Assembly: GCA_963765935.1 (NCBI GenBank)
Contig: CAVXXX010000002.1
Span: 248,001-312,000 of the forward strand
Direction of reading: 5' to 3'
DNA: 64,000 bases
Source: JAMXLG01 sp963765935
GTDB taxonomy: Bacteria; Vulcanimicrobiota; Vulcanimicrobiia; Vulcanimicrobiales; Vulcanimicrobiaceae
Both the position numbers and the translations under genes were made by a program. The notes beneath the pieces are model-generated. The model saw nothing but the letters and a program-made list of their open reading frames with translations. It was not told the origin of the DNA and made no database searches. This document shows positions 50,628-58,473 of the stretch, piece by piece (position 1 is the first letter of the stretch; the number at the start of each line of letters is the position of its first letter).

Positions 50628-51196
50628 GATTTAATCGCTTCGACTTCGATGTCGATGTCGATTGAGTTTCCTGCGAAGGGATTGCCGTAGGTCATTCCCC
50701 ACTGCGTGCGATCGATCGTGGTCTTTGCCGAGTACGCCACGTGGGTACGCCCATGCTGGTCCGTCATGCGACCGAGATACTGGCCGTCTAAGGAAATCGG
50801 ATGCGTCTGACCGTGCATCGTCAGATCTCCGGCCATAGTGAAATGCGTTCCATCGGTGCCGCTGATCTTCGTACTCGTGAATTCCATTTTGGGATAGGTT
50901 GCCACATCGAAGAAATGCGGCGAGCGTAGATCGGAATCACGATCCGAATTGCGTGTGTCGACGCCTGAAGGATCGAAACTCGCGTTGGCGGACACCGGAA
51001 TATTGCTTCCGTCCGGCACGGAAACGTTCGCCGACTTGATTGGAATAATGCCGCTCACATGCGAGATACCCAAATGCGTCGCGGTGAACGTGGCGGACGA
51101 ATGAACCGGATCGGCATGGTAGTTGGTTTCGGCGGCGCCAAAGAGCGGCGTAGCAACGGCTGCGGCAAGCGCAATCATAAGGAGCGCGGGTTTCAT
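50624..51196 (-). CDS. YceI family periplasmic protein
   Basis: 190 aa from ATG 51196. Signal peptide (MKPALLMIALAAAVATPLFGAAE), then the lipocalin-like YceI domain: YHADPVHSSATFTATHLGISHVSGIIPI, NRDSDLRSPHFFDVATYPKMEFTSTKI, MAGDLTMHGQTHPISLDGQ, DRTQWGMTY. These proteins bind isoprenoid or other hydrophobic molecules in the periplasm. Its start codon shares ATGA with the SDR stop. Confidence 0.92.
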   Translation of the reverse strand: MKPALLMIALAAAVATPLFGAAETNYHADPVHSSATFTATHLGISHVSGIIPIKSANVSVPDGSNIPVSANASFDPSGVDTRNSDRDSDLRSPHFFDVATYPKMEFTSTKISGTDGTHFTMAGDLTMHGQTHPISLDGQYLGRMTDQHGRTHVAYSAKTTIDRTQWGMTYGNPFAGNSIDIDIEVEAIKS

Positions 51197-51963
51197 GCTT
51201 CGAATCCTCCGGGCACGATGAGCGAAACGCCATTGTATTCTCCGCACAGGAGCGTGAGAGACGCTTCGGCCACTTCTTCTACCGTTGCTATTCGCCCCTC
51301 AGGATTCATCGTCGCGAGCGTTTCACGGGCCGCTACTTCCGTCGCTCCCGTGAATCGCACGATCTTTGATATTGCCTGTTGCATCATGGCGGTTTCCGTG
51401 TAGCCGGGGCAAATTGCGTTCGCGGTGATGCCGGTTCCGCTGAACTCGGCGGCGATCGCTCGCGTCAGTCCGATGACCCCGTGTTTGCTCGCGCAGTACG
51501 CGGAAATATACGGTGCTCCGTACAGGCCGGCGATACTCGCTACGTTGAGGATCCGTCCCCACCTATTGATAAGCATATCCTGCGCTGCTTCGCGACTGCA
51601 CAGAAACGTACCGGTGAGGTTCGTTGCAACGATTCGCTCGAAGAGCGCCTTGCCCGTGCGCGTGAGCGGCGCCGAGTCGGAGATGCCGGAATTATTCACG
51701 AGGATATCGACTGGACCGTTGGCTTTCCGGCAGGTGGCGAACGCGCGTTGCACTTGATCTTCGTTGCTGACATCGGCTTGCGCGGTCGTGAATTCGCCGT
51801 GGGCGTTTACGGGATTGCGGCTCACGATGCTGACGCGCGCGCCGTTCGCGAGCAACGCCTCCGCAATTGCGCGGCCGATGCCGCGCGCACCGCCGGTAAC
51901 CAACGCGTGTTTCCCGGTCAGGACGGGCGTGCAGTCAGAGCGCATTTGCGGCGGCCTCGGCAC
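51193..51963 (-). CDS. Short-chain dehydrogenase/reductase
   Basis: About 250-256 aa (starts at 51963 or 51945; both overlap the end of the monooxygenase/reductase gene). NAD(P) motif ALVTGGARGIGRAIAEALLANGARV (TGxxxGIG), LVNNSGISD, and the catalytic tetrad Ser in LNVASIAGLYGAPYISAYCASKHG with Tyr and Lys (YxxxK). GRIATVEEVAEASLTLLC and C-terminal VPGGFEA are common to 3-hydroxyacyl-CoA-type SDRs. A 3-hydroxyacyl-CoA dehydrogenase function in the aromatic CoA pathway is plausible. Confidence 0.85.
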   Translation of the reverse strand: MPRPPQMRSDCTPVLTGKHALVTGGARGIGRAIAEALLANGARVSIVSRNPVNAHGEFTTAQADVSNEDQVQRAFATCRKANGPVDILVNNSGISDSAPLTRTGKALFERIVATNLTGTFLCSREAAQDMLINRWGRILNVASIAGLYGAPYISAYCASKHGVIGLTRAIAAEFSGTGITANAICPGYTETAMMQQAISKIVRFTGATEVAARETLATMNPEGRIATVEEVAEASLTLLCGEYNGVSLIVPGGFEA

Positions 51964-54244
51964 GCGAAATCAACCGTTCCAGTTGGGATTTCCCTGGCAA
52001 ATACTGCACCGGCCACGGCGCGCCAGCGTAATGCAACTGTGCCGCGGCATGCAATGTCCATGCGGGATCGGCGAGGTGGGGGCGTCCGAGTGCCACGAGA
52101 TCGGCACGCCCGGCCGCAACGATTGCATTGACGTGATCGGCCTCGGTAATATTTCCGACGGCCATCGTTGCAATGCCGACCTCGTTGCGAATTTTATCCG
52201 CGTACGGTGTTTGAAACATGCGTCCGTATACCGGTTTTGCGTCTGGATGCGTCTGTCCCGTTGACACGTCGATCAGGTCCGCTCCGGCATTTTTGAAAGC
52301 GCGCGCGATCTCGACGGCATCATCACCGGTAATTCCGCGCTCGTGCCAGTCCGTTGCAGAGATGCGAACCGACATCGGACGCTCTTTCGGCCACACGTCG
52401 CGCATCGCGCGAAACACTTCCAAGGGATAGCGCAAGCGGTTTTCGAGCGGTCCGCCGTATTCGTCGCGGCGCTGATTTTGTAGCGGGGTAATGAAGCTGG
52501 AGAGCAGATAGCCGTGGGCACAGTGCAGCTCGAGCATGTCAAAGCCGGCTGCGATTCCCATTCGCGTCGCCCGCACGAATTCATCGCGAATCATCATCAT
52601 CTCGTCGCGATCGAGTTCGCGTGGAATTTGATTGCGTGCCGAATACGCAAGCGCCGACGGGCCGCAGATATCCCAATTGCCCTCTTCGAGCGGCTCGTCC
52701 ATGCCTTCCCACATCAATTTGGTCGAACCTTTGGGACCCGAGTGGCCGAGTTGCAAGGCAATTTTCGCGCCGGTGGATTCGTGGACGAAAGAAACGATCC
52801 GTTTCCACGCCTCGACGTGCTCGGGCATATACATGCCGCAACAGCCGGGAGAGATGCGACCATCGCGCGAGACGCAAGTCATTTCGGTAAAAATAAGACC
52901 CGCGCCGCCGAGCGCGCGCGCACCTAAATGCACGAGATGAAAATCGCCGGGCATACCGTCGACCGCGCTGTACATGTCCATGGGCGAGACAACAACGCGG
53001 TTGCGCAACACCAGGTCACGCAAACGGAATGAAGTGAACATTGGCGGGACCGGCGCTGCGGGCGTCATCTCGCCGTTGGTTCGGAGTTCGGCAAAGGACC
53101 GTTCCGCGAACCATCCCTCCATCCGCTCGACATAGGTTCTATCGCGCAAGCGGAGGTTCTCGTGACCGATCCGCTGACTACGGGTGAGGAGACTGTAGGC
53201 AAACTGCTCGGGAGGGAGTACGGCGTACCGGGCAACGTTCTCGAACCACTCGGTCGAGTTGCGCGCCGCATTTTGCAGCTTCAGGACCTCAACGCGGCGC
53301 AGTTCTTCATATCTCTGGAGCGAAGCAGCCGAGGCCCCGCCGGAATCGAGTACGTCGGCCAGCGCGATTGCATCCTCGAGCGCGAGCTTCGTACCAGATC
53401 CGACGGAAAAGTGCGCGGTGTGCGCAGCGTCGCCGAGTAAGACCACGTTGCCGTCGATCCACCGCTCGTTGCTAACGCGCATGAAATTGATCCAGTCACG
53501 GCCGCGCAGGTGCGCGCTGTTCGCCAGGAGCCGGTGCCCCTGCAAATACTTGGCGAAAAGCTGCTCGCAAAATGCGATCGTCTCGCCGGTATCTGCTCGA
53601 TCGAGCCCGTGCGCGAGCCACGTCTCCTCACGGCATTCGACGATAAACGTGCTGTTGCGGTCGTCGAACCGGTATGCGTGCACGGTGAACCAGCCGAACT
53701 CCGTCTGTTCGAAGATGAACGTGAACGCATCGAGCGGCAGGGTCGTCCCAAGCCACACGTAACGGCAAAGCCGGCGGTCGAGCTGCGGTTTGAACGCATC
53801 GGCGTAGGTCGAACGCAGCCGGCTGTTGATACCATCTGCAGCAATTAAGAGATCGGCCTCTTCGCGAAGCGCCGCGACGTTCTCAACGTTCCGTTCGAAC
53901 TGGAGATCGACGCCCAGTTCTCGCGCCCGGTCCTGGAGGATGCGGAGCAACCGTTTGCGCGCGATGCCGGAGAAGCCGTGGCCGCCCGATCGAATGAGCC
54001 GGCCCTTGAAGTGGATGTCGATGTCGTCCCAGTGCGCGAACGATTCCGTAATCGCGCGGTGCGTCGGCTCGTCGGCGGCACGCAGATTCTCGAGGGTTGC
54101 ATCAGAGAAGACGACGCCCCACCCAAACGTGTCCTCGGCCTTGTTGCGCTCGAAAACGCGAACGTCCCAAGACGAAAACCGGCTCTTGGCGAGAATCGCA
54201 ACGTACAATCCGCCCGGGCCCCCGCCCACAACATCGATGCGCAT
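51935..54244 (-). CDS. Bifunctional flavin monooxygenase / old-yellow-enzyme reductase (2-aminobenzoyl-CoA monooxygenase/reductase or salicylyl-CoA 5-hydroxylase type)
   Basis: 769 aa, two enzymes fused. Residues 1-370 are an FAD-dependent aromatic hydroxylase: GGGPGGLYVAILAKSRF, and the FAD GD motif DGNVVLLGDAAHTAHFSVGSGTKLALEDAIAL. Residues about 395-769 are an OYE-type FMN reductase: FTSFRLRDLVLRNRVVVSPMDMYSAVDGMPGDFHLVHLGARALGGAGLIFTEMTCVSRDGRISPG, QLGHSGPKGSTK, and HCAHGYLLSSFITPLQNQRRDEYGGPLENRLRYPLEV. This two-domain layout is that of 2-aminobenzoyl-CoA monooxygenase/reductase, known from Azoarcus evansii, which hydroxylates and hydrogenates the aromatic ring. It lies in an operon O-methyltransferase-xth-this-SDR-YceI. 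Confidence 0.88.
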   Translation of the reverse strand: MRIDVVGGGPGGLYVAILAKSRFSSWDVRVFERNKAEDTFGWGVVFSDATLENLRAADEPTHRAITESFAHWDDIDIHFKGRLIRSGGHGFSGIARKRLLRILQDRARELGVDLQFERNVENVAALREEADLLIAADGINSRLRSTYADAFKPQLDRRLCRYVWLGTTLPLDAFTFIFEQTEFGWFTVHAYRFDDRNSTFIVECREETWLAHGLDRADTGETIAFCEQLFAKYLQGHRLLANSAHLRGRDWINFMRVSNERWIDGNVVLLGDAAHTAHFSVGSGTKLALEDAIALADVLDSGGASAASLQRYEELRRVEVLKLQNAARNSTEWFENVARYAVLPPEQFAYSLLTRSQRIGHENLRLRDRTYVERMEGWFAERSFAELRTNGEMTPAAPVPPMFTSFRLRDLVLRNRVVVSPMDMYSAVDGMPGDFHLVHLGARALGGAGLIFTEMTCVSRDGRISPGCCGMYMPEHVEAWKRIVSFVHESTGAKIALQLGHSGPKGSTKLMWEGMDEPLEEGNWDICGPSALAYSARNQIPRELDRDEMMMIRDEFVRATRMGIAAGFDMLELHCAHGYLLSSFITPLQNQRRDEYGGPLENRLRYPLEVFRAMRDVWPKERPMSVRISATDWHERGITGDDAVEIARAFKNAGADLIDVSTGQTHPDAKPVYGRMFQTPYADKIRNEVGIATMAVGNITEADHVNAIVAAGRADLVALGRPHLADPAWTLHAAAQLHYAGAPWPVQYLPGKSQLERLISRAEAAANAL

Positions 54245-54270
54245 CCTTGGTTTGTCTGCCTCCCGATTCC

Positions 54271-55068
54271 TTAGAGCGTTAGGTCATAGTCGATAATCAC
54301 CGGTGCGTGATCCGAAAAGCGCTCCGCCATGTAGACTTCTGCGGAGCAAACGCGCGTCCTCAGGTCCGGCGTAATCAATTGGTAGTCGATGCGCCAACCC
54401 AAGTTCCGCTCGAAGGATCGCGCAAAGTTCGACCACCATGTGTAGATTTTTGGCTCGTCGGGACGCGCGACCCGAAGCGCATCAACCCAGCCGCTTTCTA
54501 TCACGCGCTCCATCCACGCGCGTTCCTGCGGAAGAAAGCCGGTAACGCGCACGGCGGTCTTCGGATTATTCACGTCGATCGGCTGGTGCGCGATGTTGTA
54601 GTCGCCGCAGAGAATGTACCTGCGGCCGTCGCGGAGCTTGCGTTTTAACCACGCCTCGAAGTGGTCGAGAAATTCTTCTTTCCAACGCTGGCGTTCGATT
54701 CCCATCGTGCCGCTCGGCACATACACCGATCCAATCGATAGATTTCCGTAATCGATTTGGACGTAGCGTCCTTCGGCATCGAACTGCGGCCAGCCGAAGC
54801 CCACGCTCGTTGCATCCGGCGTCTTCTTTGCATACAGCGCTACGCCGCTATAGCCTTTGCGAATCGTTGCGTCGGCGTATATGCTGAAGTACTGCGAAAG
54901 ATGCTCGGCATCGAACGGCAACTGGTACTCTTGCGATTTGGTTTCTTGCAACGCGATGATGTCCGGATTTACGCTTGCAAGCCACGTGTAGAGCCCCTTA
55001 CGGGCAGCCGAACGGATCCCGTTGCAATTGAGGCTAACGACTCGGATTCGCTTCTCGCTTCCGTGCAA
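54271..55068 (-). CDS. xth: Exodeoxyribonuclease III
   Basis: About 265 aa; the start is uncertain (TTG at 55068, or ATG 55104), because conserved sequence begins RIRVVSLNCNGIRSAARKGLYTWLASVNPDIIALQETK. Mg-dependent AP endonuclease and 3'-5' exonuclease of base excision repair: Glu in QETKSQ, Tyr and Asp in YVPSGT/CGDYNIAHQPIDV, and SDHAPVIIDYDL with the catalytic His. Its 5' end overlaps the O-methyltransferase stop. A DNA-repair gene inside a catabolic operon is unusual. Confidence 0.95.
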   Translation of the reverse strand: MHGSEKRIRVVSLNCNGIRSAARKGLYTWLASVNPDIIALQETKSQEYQLPFDAEHLSQYFSIYADATIRKGYSGVALYAKKTPDATSVGFGWPQFDAEGRYVQIDYGNLSIGSVYVPSGTMGIERQRWKEEFLDHFEAWLKRKLRDGRRYILCGDYNIAHQPIDVNNPKTAVRVTGFLPQERAWMERVIESGWVDALRVARPDEPKIYTWWSNFARSFERNLGWRIDYQLITPDLRTRVCSAEVYMAERFSDHAPVIIDYDLTL

Positions 55069-55711
55069 GCAGCAGGCCGTCGCCGATCGATAAGAGTACG
55101 GCATCGACGCGAGGGTCGCGCGATGCCTTCGCGTTGATCTTCCGCAGTGCGACGGTGTCCGCGTCGTTTTCCGAGGGATCCGCGACGCGTCCACTCCAGA
55201 GGACGTTATCGATCATGATGATTCCGCCGGGACGAATCAGCTGAAGGCACCGCTCGTAATAGGCGTCGACACTTTCTTTGTCGGCATCGATAAATGCAAG
55301 ATCGTAGGTTTCGCGTTCGTCACGGAGAACCGCATCGAGCGTTTGCAATGCAGGCGCGAGGCGCAAATCAATTTTTCCTTCGACGCCCGCCTCATGCCAG
55401 TACCGCCGCGCGATCGCGGTGTACGCTTCACTTACGTCGCATGCGAGGACTTTTCCATCGGGTGGGAGCGCGAGCGCAAGCGCAAGCGAGCTGTATCCGG
55501 TGAAGACGCCGACTTCTACGTAGCGGCGCGCACCGATCGTCTGCGCAAGAAACTGCATGAAGCGGCCTTGATCCGCGCCGATCTGCATGCCGGCGTTCGG
55601 CATGGGAGTGGTCTCGGCGCGAAGCCGCGCGAGGACGGGGTGTTCGTCGACCGTCGCATCGACGATGTAGTGTTGGACACGCTCGTCGAGGAACGCGCTT
55701 CTTGCCGTCAT
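55034..55711 (-). CDS. O-methyltransferase, class I SAM-dependent (caffeoyl-CoA/catechol type)
   Basis: 225 aa from ATG 55711. DQGRFMQFLAQTIGARRYVEVGVFTGYSSLALALALPPDGKVLACDVSEAYTAIARRYWHEAGVEGKIDLRLAPALQTL, and metal-binding YDLAFIDADKESVDAYYERCLQLIRPGGIIMIDNVLWSG. This is the family of cation-dependent catechol/caffeoyl-CoA O-methyltransferases. The upstream open frame (to 56011) is antisense to the symporter and rejected. Its start lies 16 bases from the divergent DUF3311 gene. Confidence 0.9.
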   Translation of the reverse strand: MTARSAFLDERVQHYIVDATVDEHPVLARLRAETTPMPNAGMQIGADQGRFMQFLAQTIGARRYVEVGVFTGYSSLALALALPPDGKVLACDVSEAYTAIARRYWHEAGVEGKIDLRLAPALQTLDAVLRDERETYDLAFIDADKESVDAYYERCLQLIRPGGIIMIDNVLWSGRVADPSENDADTVALRKINAKASRDPRVDAVLLSIGDGLLLARKREANPSR

Positions 55712-55727
55712 AATGAGGGATAGACTG

Positions 55728-55916
55728 ATGCAAGCACGGATGCGATTCCTCTTGGCGGCCATTCCAATCGTCGCGCTGACGATTGCCGTTCCGTTCGCGA
55801 ATCGGGTCGAGCCTCGCATTGCGGGCTTGCCGTTTCTCCTTGCCTGGATCGCATTTTGGGTGATCGTAACGCCGCTCTTTGTGTGGGGCATCGGACGCAT
55901 GGAGCGGCGCTGGTGA
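55728..55916 (+). CDS. DUF3311 protein, second symporter partner
   Basis: 62 aa from ATG 55728, preceded by GAGGGA at a spacing of 7. Two membrane segments (FLLAAIPIVALTIAVPFANRVEPRIAGLPFLLAWIAFWVIVTPLFVWG) with the NRVEPxIxGLPFLL pattern of the family. It overlaps the following symporter start by GTGA. Confidence 0.88.
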   Translation: MQARMRFLLAAIPIVALTIAVPFANRVEPRIAGLPFLLAWIAFWVIVTPLFVWGIGRMERRW

Positions 55917-57346
55917 GCGCCGTCTCTTCGCTCGGCATCGTCTTTGCGATCGTCGTCGGAACGATTCTCTTTGCGCTCTTCAGCGTTCGCCGTATCGCGA
56001 TGTCGCCGCAAGAATATATCATTGGCGGTCGCGGCTTTGGCGCAGTTTTCCTCTGGGTGCTGCTCGCGGGCGAAATCTACACGAGTTTCACGTTCCTCGG
56101 CGCAGCCGGATGGACGTATGGGTTTGGTGCGCCGGCGTTTTATATTATGGCCTACGGAACCGTCGGCTATATTCTCGGCTATTTCTTACTCCCGCGGGTC
56201 TGGCGCATCGCAAAAGACCGCGGCTTGCTCACCGCGCCGGACTTCTTCATCGCGCGGTACGGCAATAAGGCGCTCGCCACGTTCGCTTCGCTCATTTACG
56301 CGGTCGCGATTCTTCCCTATGTGACCCTGCAGCTCTCCGGCCTGCAAATCTTTCTGACGTTCGCGGGCTACGGGCACATCGATGCGCAGCTGGGTGCAAT
56401 CCTCAGCTTTCTCGCGATCGTGTTCTTTATCTATGCCACCGGACTTCGCGGTACCGCGTGGGCGAGCATCGTCAAAGACGCGCTCGTGATCGGCGCGCTC
56501 GTTTTCGTCGGCATTGCGATTCCCATGCAATTCTTCGGTTCGCCCGCGACGATTTTCGACCAGATGTTGCGCGCGCATCCGGCGGCGCTCGTGCTCGGCA
56601 GCGCGACGGCGTCGAAGGGAACGATCTGGTACGTCTCCACGGTGTTGTTGACCGGCATCGGCTTCTTCATGGGGCCGCATTCAATAGCCGCCACGTACAG
56701 CGCGAAAGATGACTCGGTGCTGCGGCGCAACGCGATGTTTTTGCCGGTCTACCAGCTCATTATGTTGCTGGTCTACTTCGCGGGATTTAGCGCCTTGCTC
56801 GTTGCTCCGGGCTTAACCGGTACCGCCGTCGATCAGTCGTTTCTCGTCGTCGTTCAGCGCTTCTATCCGCCCTGGGTTCTTGGATTTGTTTGCGCCGCCG
56901 GCGCGCTCTGCTCGTTGATTCCGTCGACGGCATTGCTGCTAAGCGCGGCAAGCATTCTCGCGAAGAATATCGGCGGCGACCTCTTTTCCGTGGCACTCAC
57001 CGATCGCAGTCGCGTTGTTCTTACGCGCGCGCTCGTCGTCGTGCTCGGTTTAGGGGCGCTGGTGCTTTGGATCACCCTGAAGACGACGCTCGTCTCAATG
57101 CTGCTCCTCTACTACAACGGCATCACGCAGTTCGCGCCGGCATTCTTCCTCGGCGTGTTCTGGCGCCGCACCACGACGGCCGCCGTAGCAACCGGATTGA
57201 TCGCGGGCATCATCCTTGCCCTGTTCTTTGCCGCCCGCAGCATCTCGCCATTCGGCATCAATCCAGGCTTCATCGCCCTCGTCGTCAACGCCGCGCTCGT
57301 CATCAGCATCTCACTCCTAACAAAAACAAAAGAGCCCGCCCTTTAG
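55913..57346 (+). CDS. Sodium:solute symporter (SSF), second copy
   Basis: 477 aa from GTG 55913. RRIAMSPQEYIIGGRGFGAVFLWVLLAGEIYTSFTFLGAAGWTYGFGAPAFYIMAYGTVGYILGYFLLPRVWRIAKDRGLLTAPDFFIARYG and FMGPHSIAATYSAKDDSVLRRNAMFLPVYQLIMLLVYFAGFSALL are typical. About 13 membrane segments. It is a paralogue of the symporter at 41386, though clearly diverged. Uptake of a carboxylate is likely, with the exact substrate unknown. The last codons overlap the minus-strand terminator at 57331-57354. Confidence 0.85.
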   Translation: MSAVSSLGIVFAIVVGTILFALFSVRRIAMSPQEYIIGGRGFGAVFLWVLLAGEIYTSFTFLGAAGWTYGFGAPAFYIMAYGTVGYILGYFLLPRVWRIAKDRGLLTAPDFFIARYGNKALATFASLIYAVAILPYVTLQLSGLQIFLTFAGYGHIDAQLGAILSFLAIVFFIYATGLRGTAWASIVKDALVIGALVFVGIAIPMQFFGSPATIFDQMLRAHPAALVLGSATASKGTIWYVSTVLLTGIGFFMGPHSIAATYSAKDDSVLRRNAMFLPVYQLIMLLVYFAGFSALLVAPGLTGTAVDQSFLVVVQRFYPPWVLGFVCAAGALCSLIPSTALLLSAASILAKNIGGDLFSVALTDRSRVVLTRALVVVLGLGALVLWITLKTTLVSMLLLYYNGITQFAPAFFLGVFWRRTTTAAVATGLIAGIILALFFAARSISPFGINPGFIALVVNAALVISISLLTKTKEPAL

Positions 57347-57354
57347 CGGACTCT
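57331..57354 (-). terminator. Rho-independent terminator for the zinc-ribbon gene (possibly bidirectional)
   Basis: On the minus strand AGAGTCCGC pairs with GCGGGCTCT (one mismatch) over a 6-base loop and is followed by TTTTGTTTTTG. It overlaps the symporter stop codon. In the plus direction only a short U run (TTT) follows, so it works mainly for the minus strand. Confidence 0.7.
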
Positions 57355-57368
57355 CGGGTTTGCATTCA

Positions 57369-57467
57369 CATACCGGGAATTTTCTTCTGTCTAGGCGAGA
57401 AGCACCGAAGCGTGCTATGGCACGTGAGGTGCTCTCTCAACGACGACAGAAGGAAATTAACGGTATG
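57369..57467 (-). repeat. 99-nt long inverted repeat at the 3' end of the zinc-ribbon gene
   Basis: Three nested, mostly perfect stems: CATACCG (57369-57375) with CGGTATG (57461-57467), a 14-bp stem (57378-57391 with 57445-57458, one G-T pair), and an inner pair near 57397-57406 with 57429-57439 (one bulge). The tip has CGTGC with GCACG around TATG. The right arm covers the last codons and the stop of the zinc-ribbon gene. There is no U-run, so it is not a terminator by itself. It may be a miniature element or a stabilising/regulatory RNA structure. Confidence 0.75.
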
Positions 57468-57777
57468 AAGGCCGAGACTGGAAGCAGTCGCGGCAGTAGA
57501 CCGGTTTGTCGCCGCGAGGGTTGAACGGCACCTCTGCAATGTTACCGCAGTTGCTGCACGTTGCCTGGAACATCTCGCGAGGACGACCGCCACCGCGCTC
57601 ACTCATACCCACGCCTCCGCCGTTCTGCGCGCGCATTGCTTTGCGCGCCGACCGGCAATCGGGGCACCGGTTGGGCTTGTTCTGAAAGCCTTTTTGCTCG
57701 TAGAACTTCTGTTCACCGGAGCTAAATACGAACTGGCGGCCGCAATCCACACAGTTCAACATTTCATCTACGTACAC
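57457..57777 (-). CDS. Zinc-ribbon protein with CxxC pairs
   Basis: Up to 106 aa (GTG 57777, with GAGGAG 11 bases upstream; ATG 57762 is the alternative). Four CxxC pairs: MLNCVDCGRQFVF, NRCPDCRSARK, ATCSNCGNIAEVPF and VYCRDCFQ. The first resembles the CxxC-x-FxF zinc-ribbon at the N-terminus of many small bacterial proteins. Two zinc sites; a nucleic-acid or protein interaction role is likely but unproven. A Gly/Arg linker (AQNGGGVGMSERGGGRPRE) separates the two halves. Confidence 0.8.
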   Translation of the reverse strand: MYVDEMLNCVDCGRQFVFSSGEQKFYEQKGFQNKPNRCPDCRSARKAMRAQNGGGVGMSERGGGRPREMFQATCSNCGNIAEVPFNPRGDKPVYCRDCFQSRPSYR

Positions 57778-57907
57778 GAAACGAGAAACTCCTCAAAGTA
57801 CGACGTGGTGGTCAACGACTGGTTCGACTCGCCTGGCACGTCGGAAACGCTACCGTGGGACCCTAACCCGCACTGAAAATGGATGCCTACCACGCTATAT
57901 CAGCAAT

Positions 57908-58339
57908 TTAAGTAAAGCGCTTCGACCCCGCCACGGCGTCAAACATCTCTTCGAAGATATAGAGCGGACCGATCAGGAGATAAACGAGATTCTCCAAGAA
58001 CTTCGGTTTCGTTCCCTCAAAGCGATGTCCGACGAGTTGAAAGACCCATCCGAGGACGAAGGCTCCCAAACTGATCTGCCACGGCAATCGGATCGCAATC
58101 AGATAAAGGATTGCGAATACGATGGTCGAGAGCAGAGCACCGCGTAGATCGATAGCGGCGTAGTAGATGAGGACGGCAATCGCGGCCAAGGCCGCGAGAT
58201 CGACCGGGCCGAGCGCAACGAGGTGCCCCAGACCCATAATCCCCAGCACGATTAACGGAATCCCGAAGGCATGACAAACACGGTTGCGCCGGTCCGCATG
58301 ATACGAACCGTACTCCGTGAACAACTCCGTCTTCGTCAT
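57908..58339 (-). CDS. DUF962 / Mpo1-like membrane protein
   Basis: 143 aa, four hydrophobic segments. FTEYGSYHADRRNRVCHAFGIPLIVLGIMGL, and GWVFQLVGHRFEGTKPKFLENLVYLLIGPLYIFEE contain the conserved His residues of the DUF962/YGL010w family. The yeast member Mpo1 is an Fe-dependent dioxygenase of fatty acid alpha-oxidation, so a lipid oxygenase role is possible. It diverges from the M20 gene. Confidence 0.85.
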   Translation of the reverse strand: MTKTELFTEYGSYHADRRNRVCHAFGIPLIVLGIMGLGHLVALGPVDLAALAAIAVLIYYAAIDLRGALLSTIVFAILYLIAIRLPWQISLGAFVLGWVFQLVGHRFEGTKPKFLENLVYLLIGPLYIFEEMFDAVAGSKRFT

Positions 58340-58473
58340 GAACCCAGTCCTCAGTAAGCGTGTGCCGCGTTTTTCCGACTCTTGCGACTAAAGTCCCTTC
58401 TGGATTCGGATATCACGGATAGCCCGGTCCTGCGCCGACCGGAACCGGTTGCGGCTCCGAAGAACGGTCATGA

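Noticed and set aside
57369..57467. Rho-independent terminator
   Set aside because: The long hairpin has no following U-run on either strand; the real terminator candidate is the separate element at 57331-57354.
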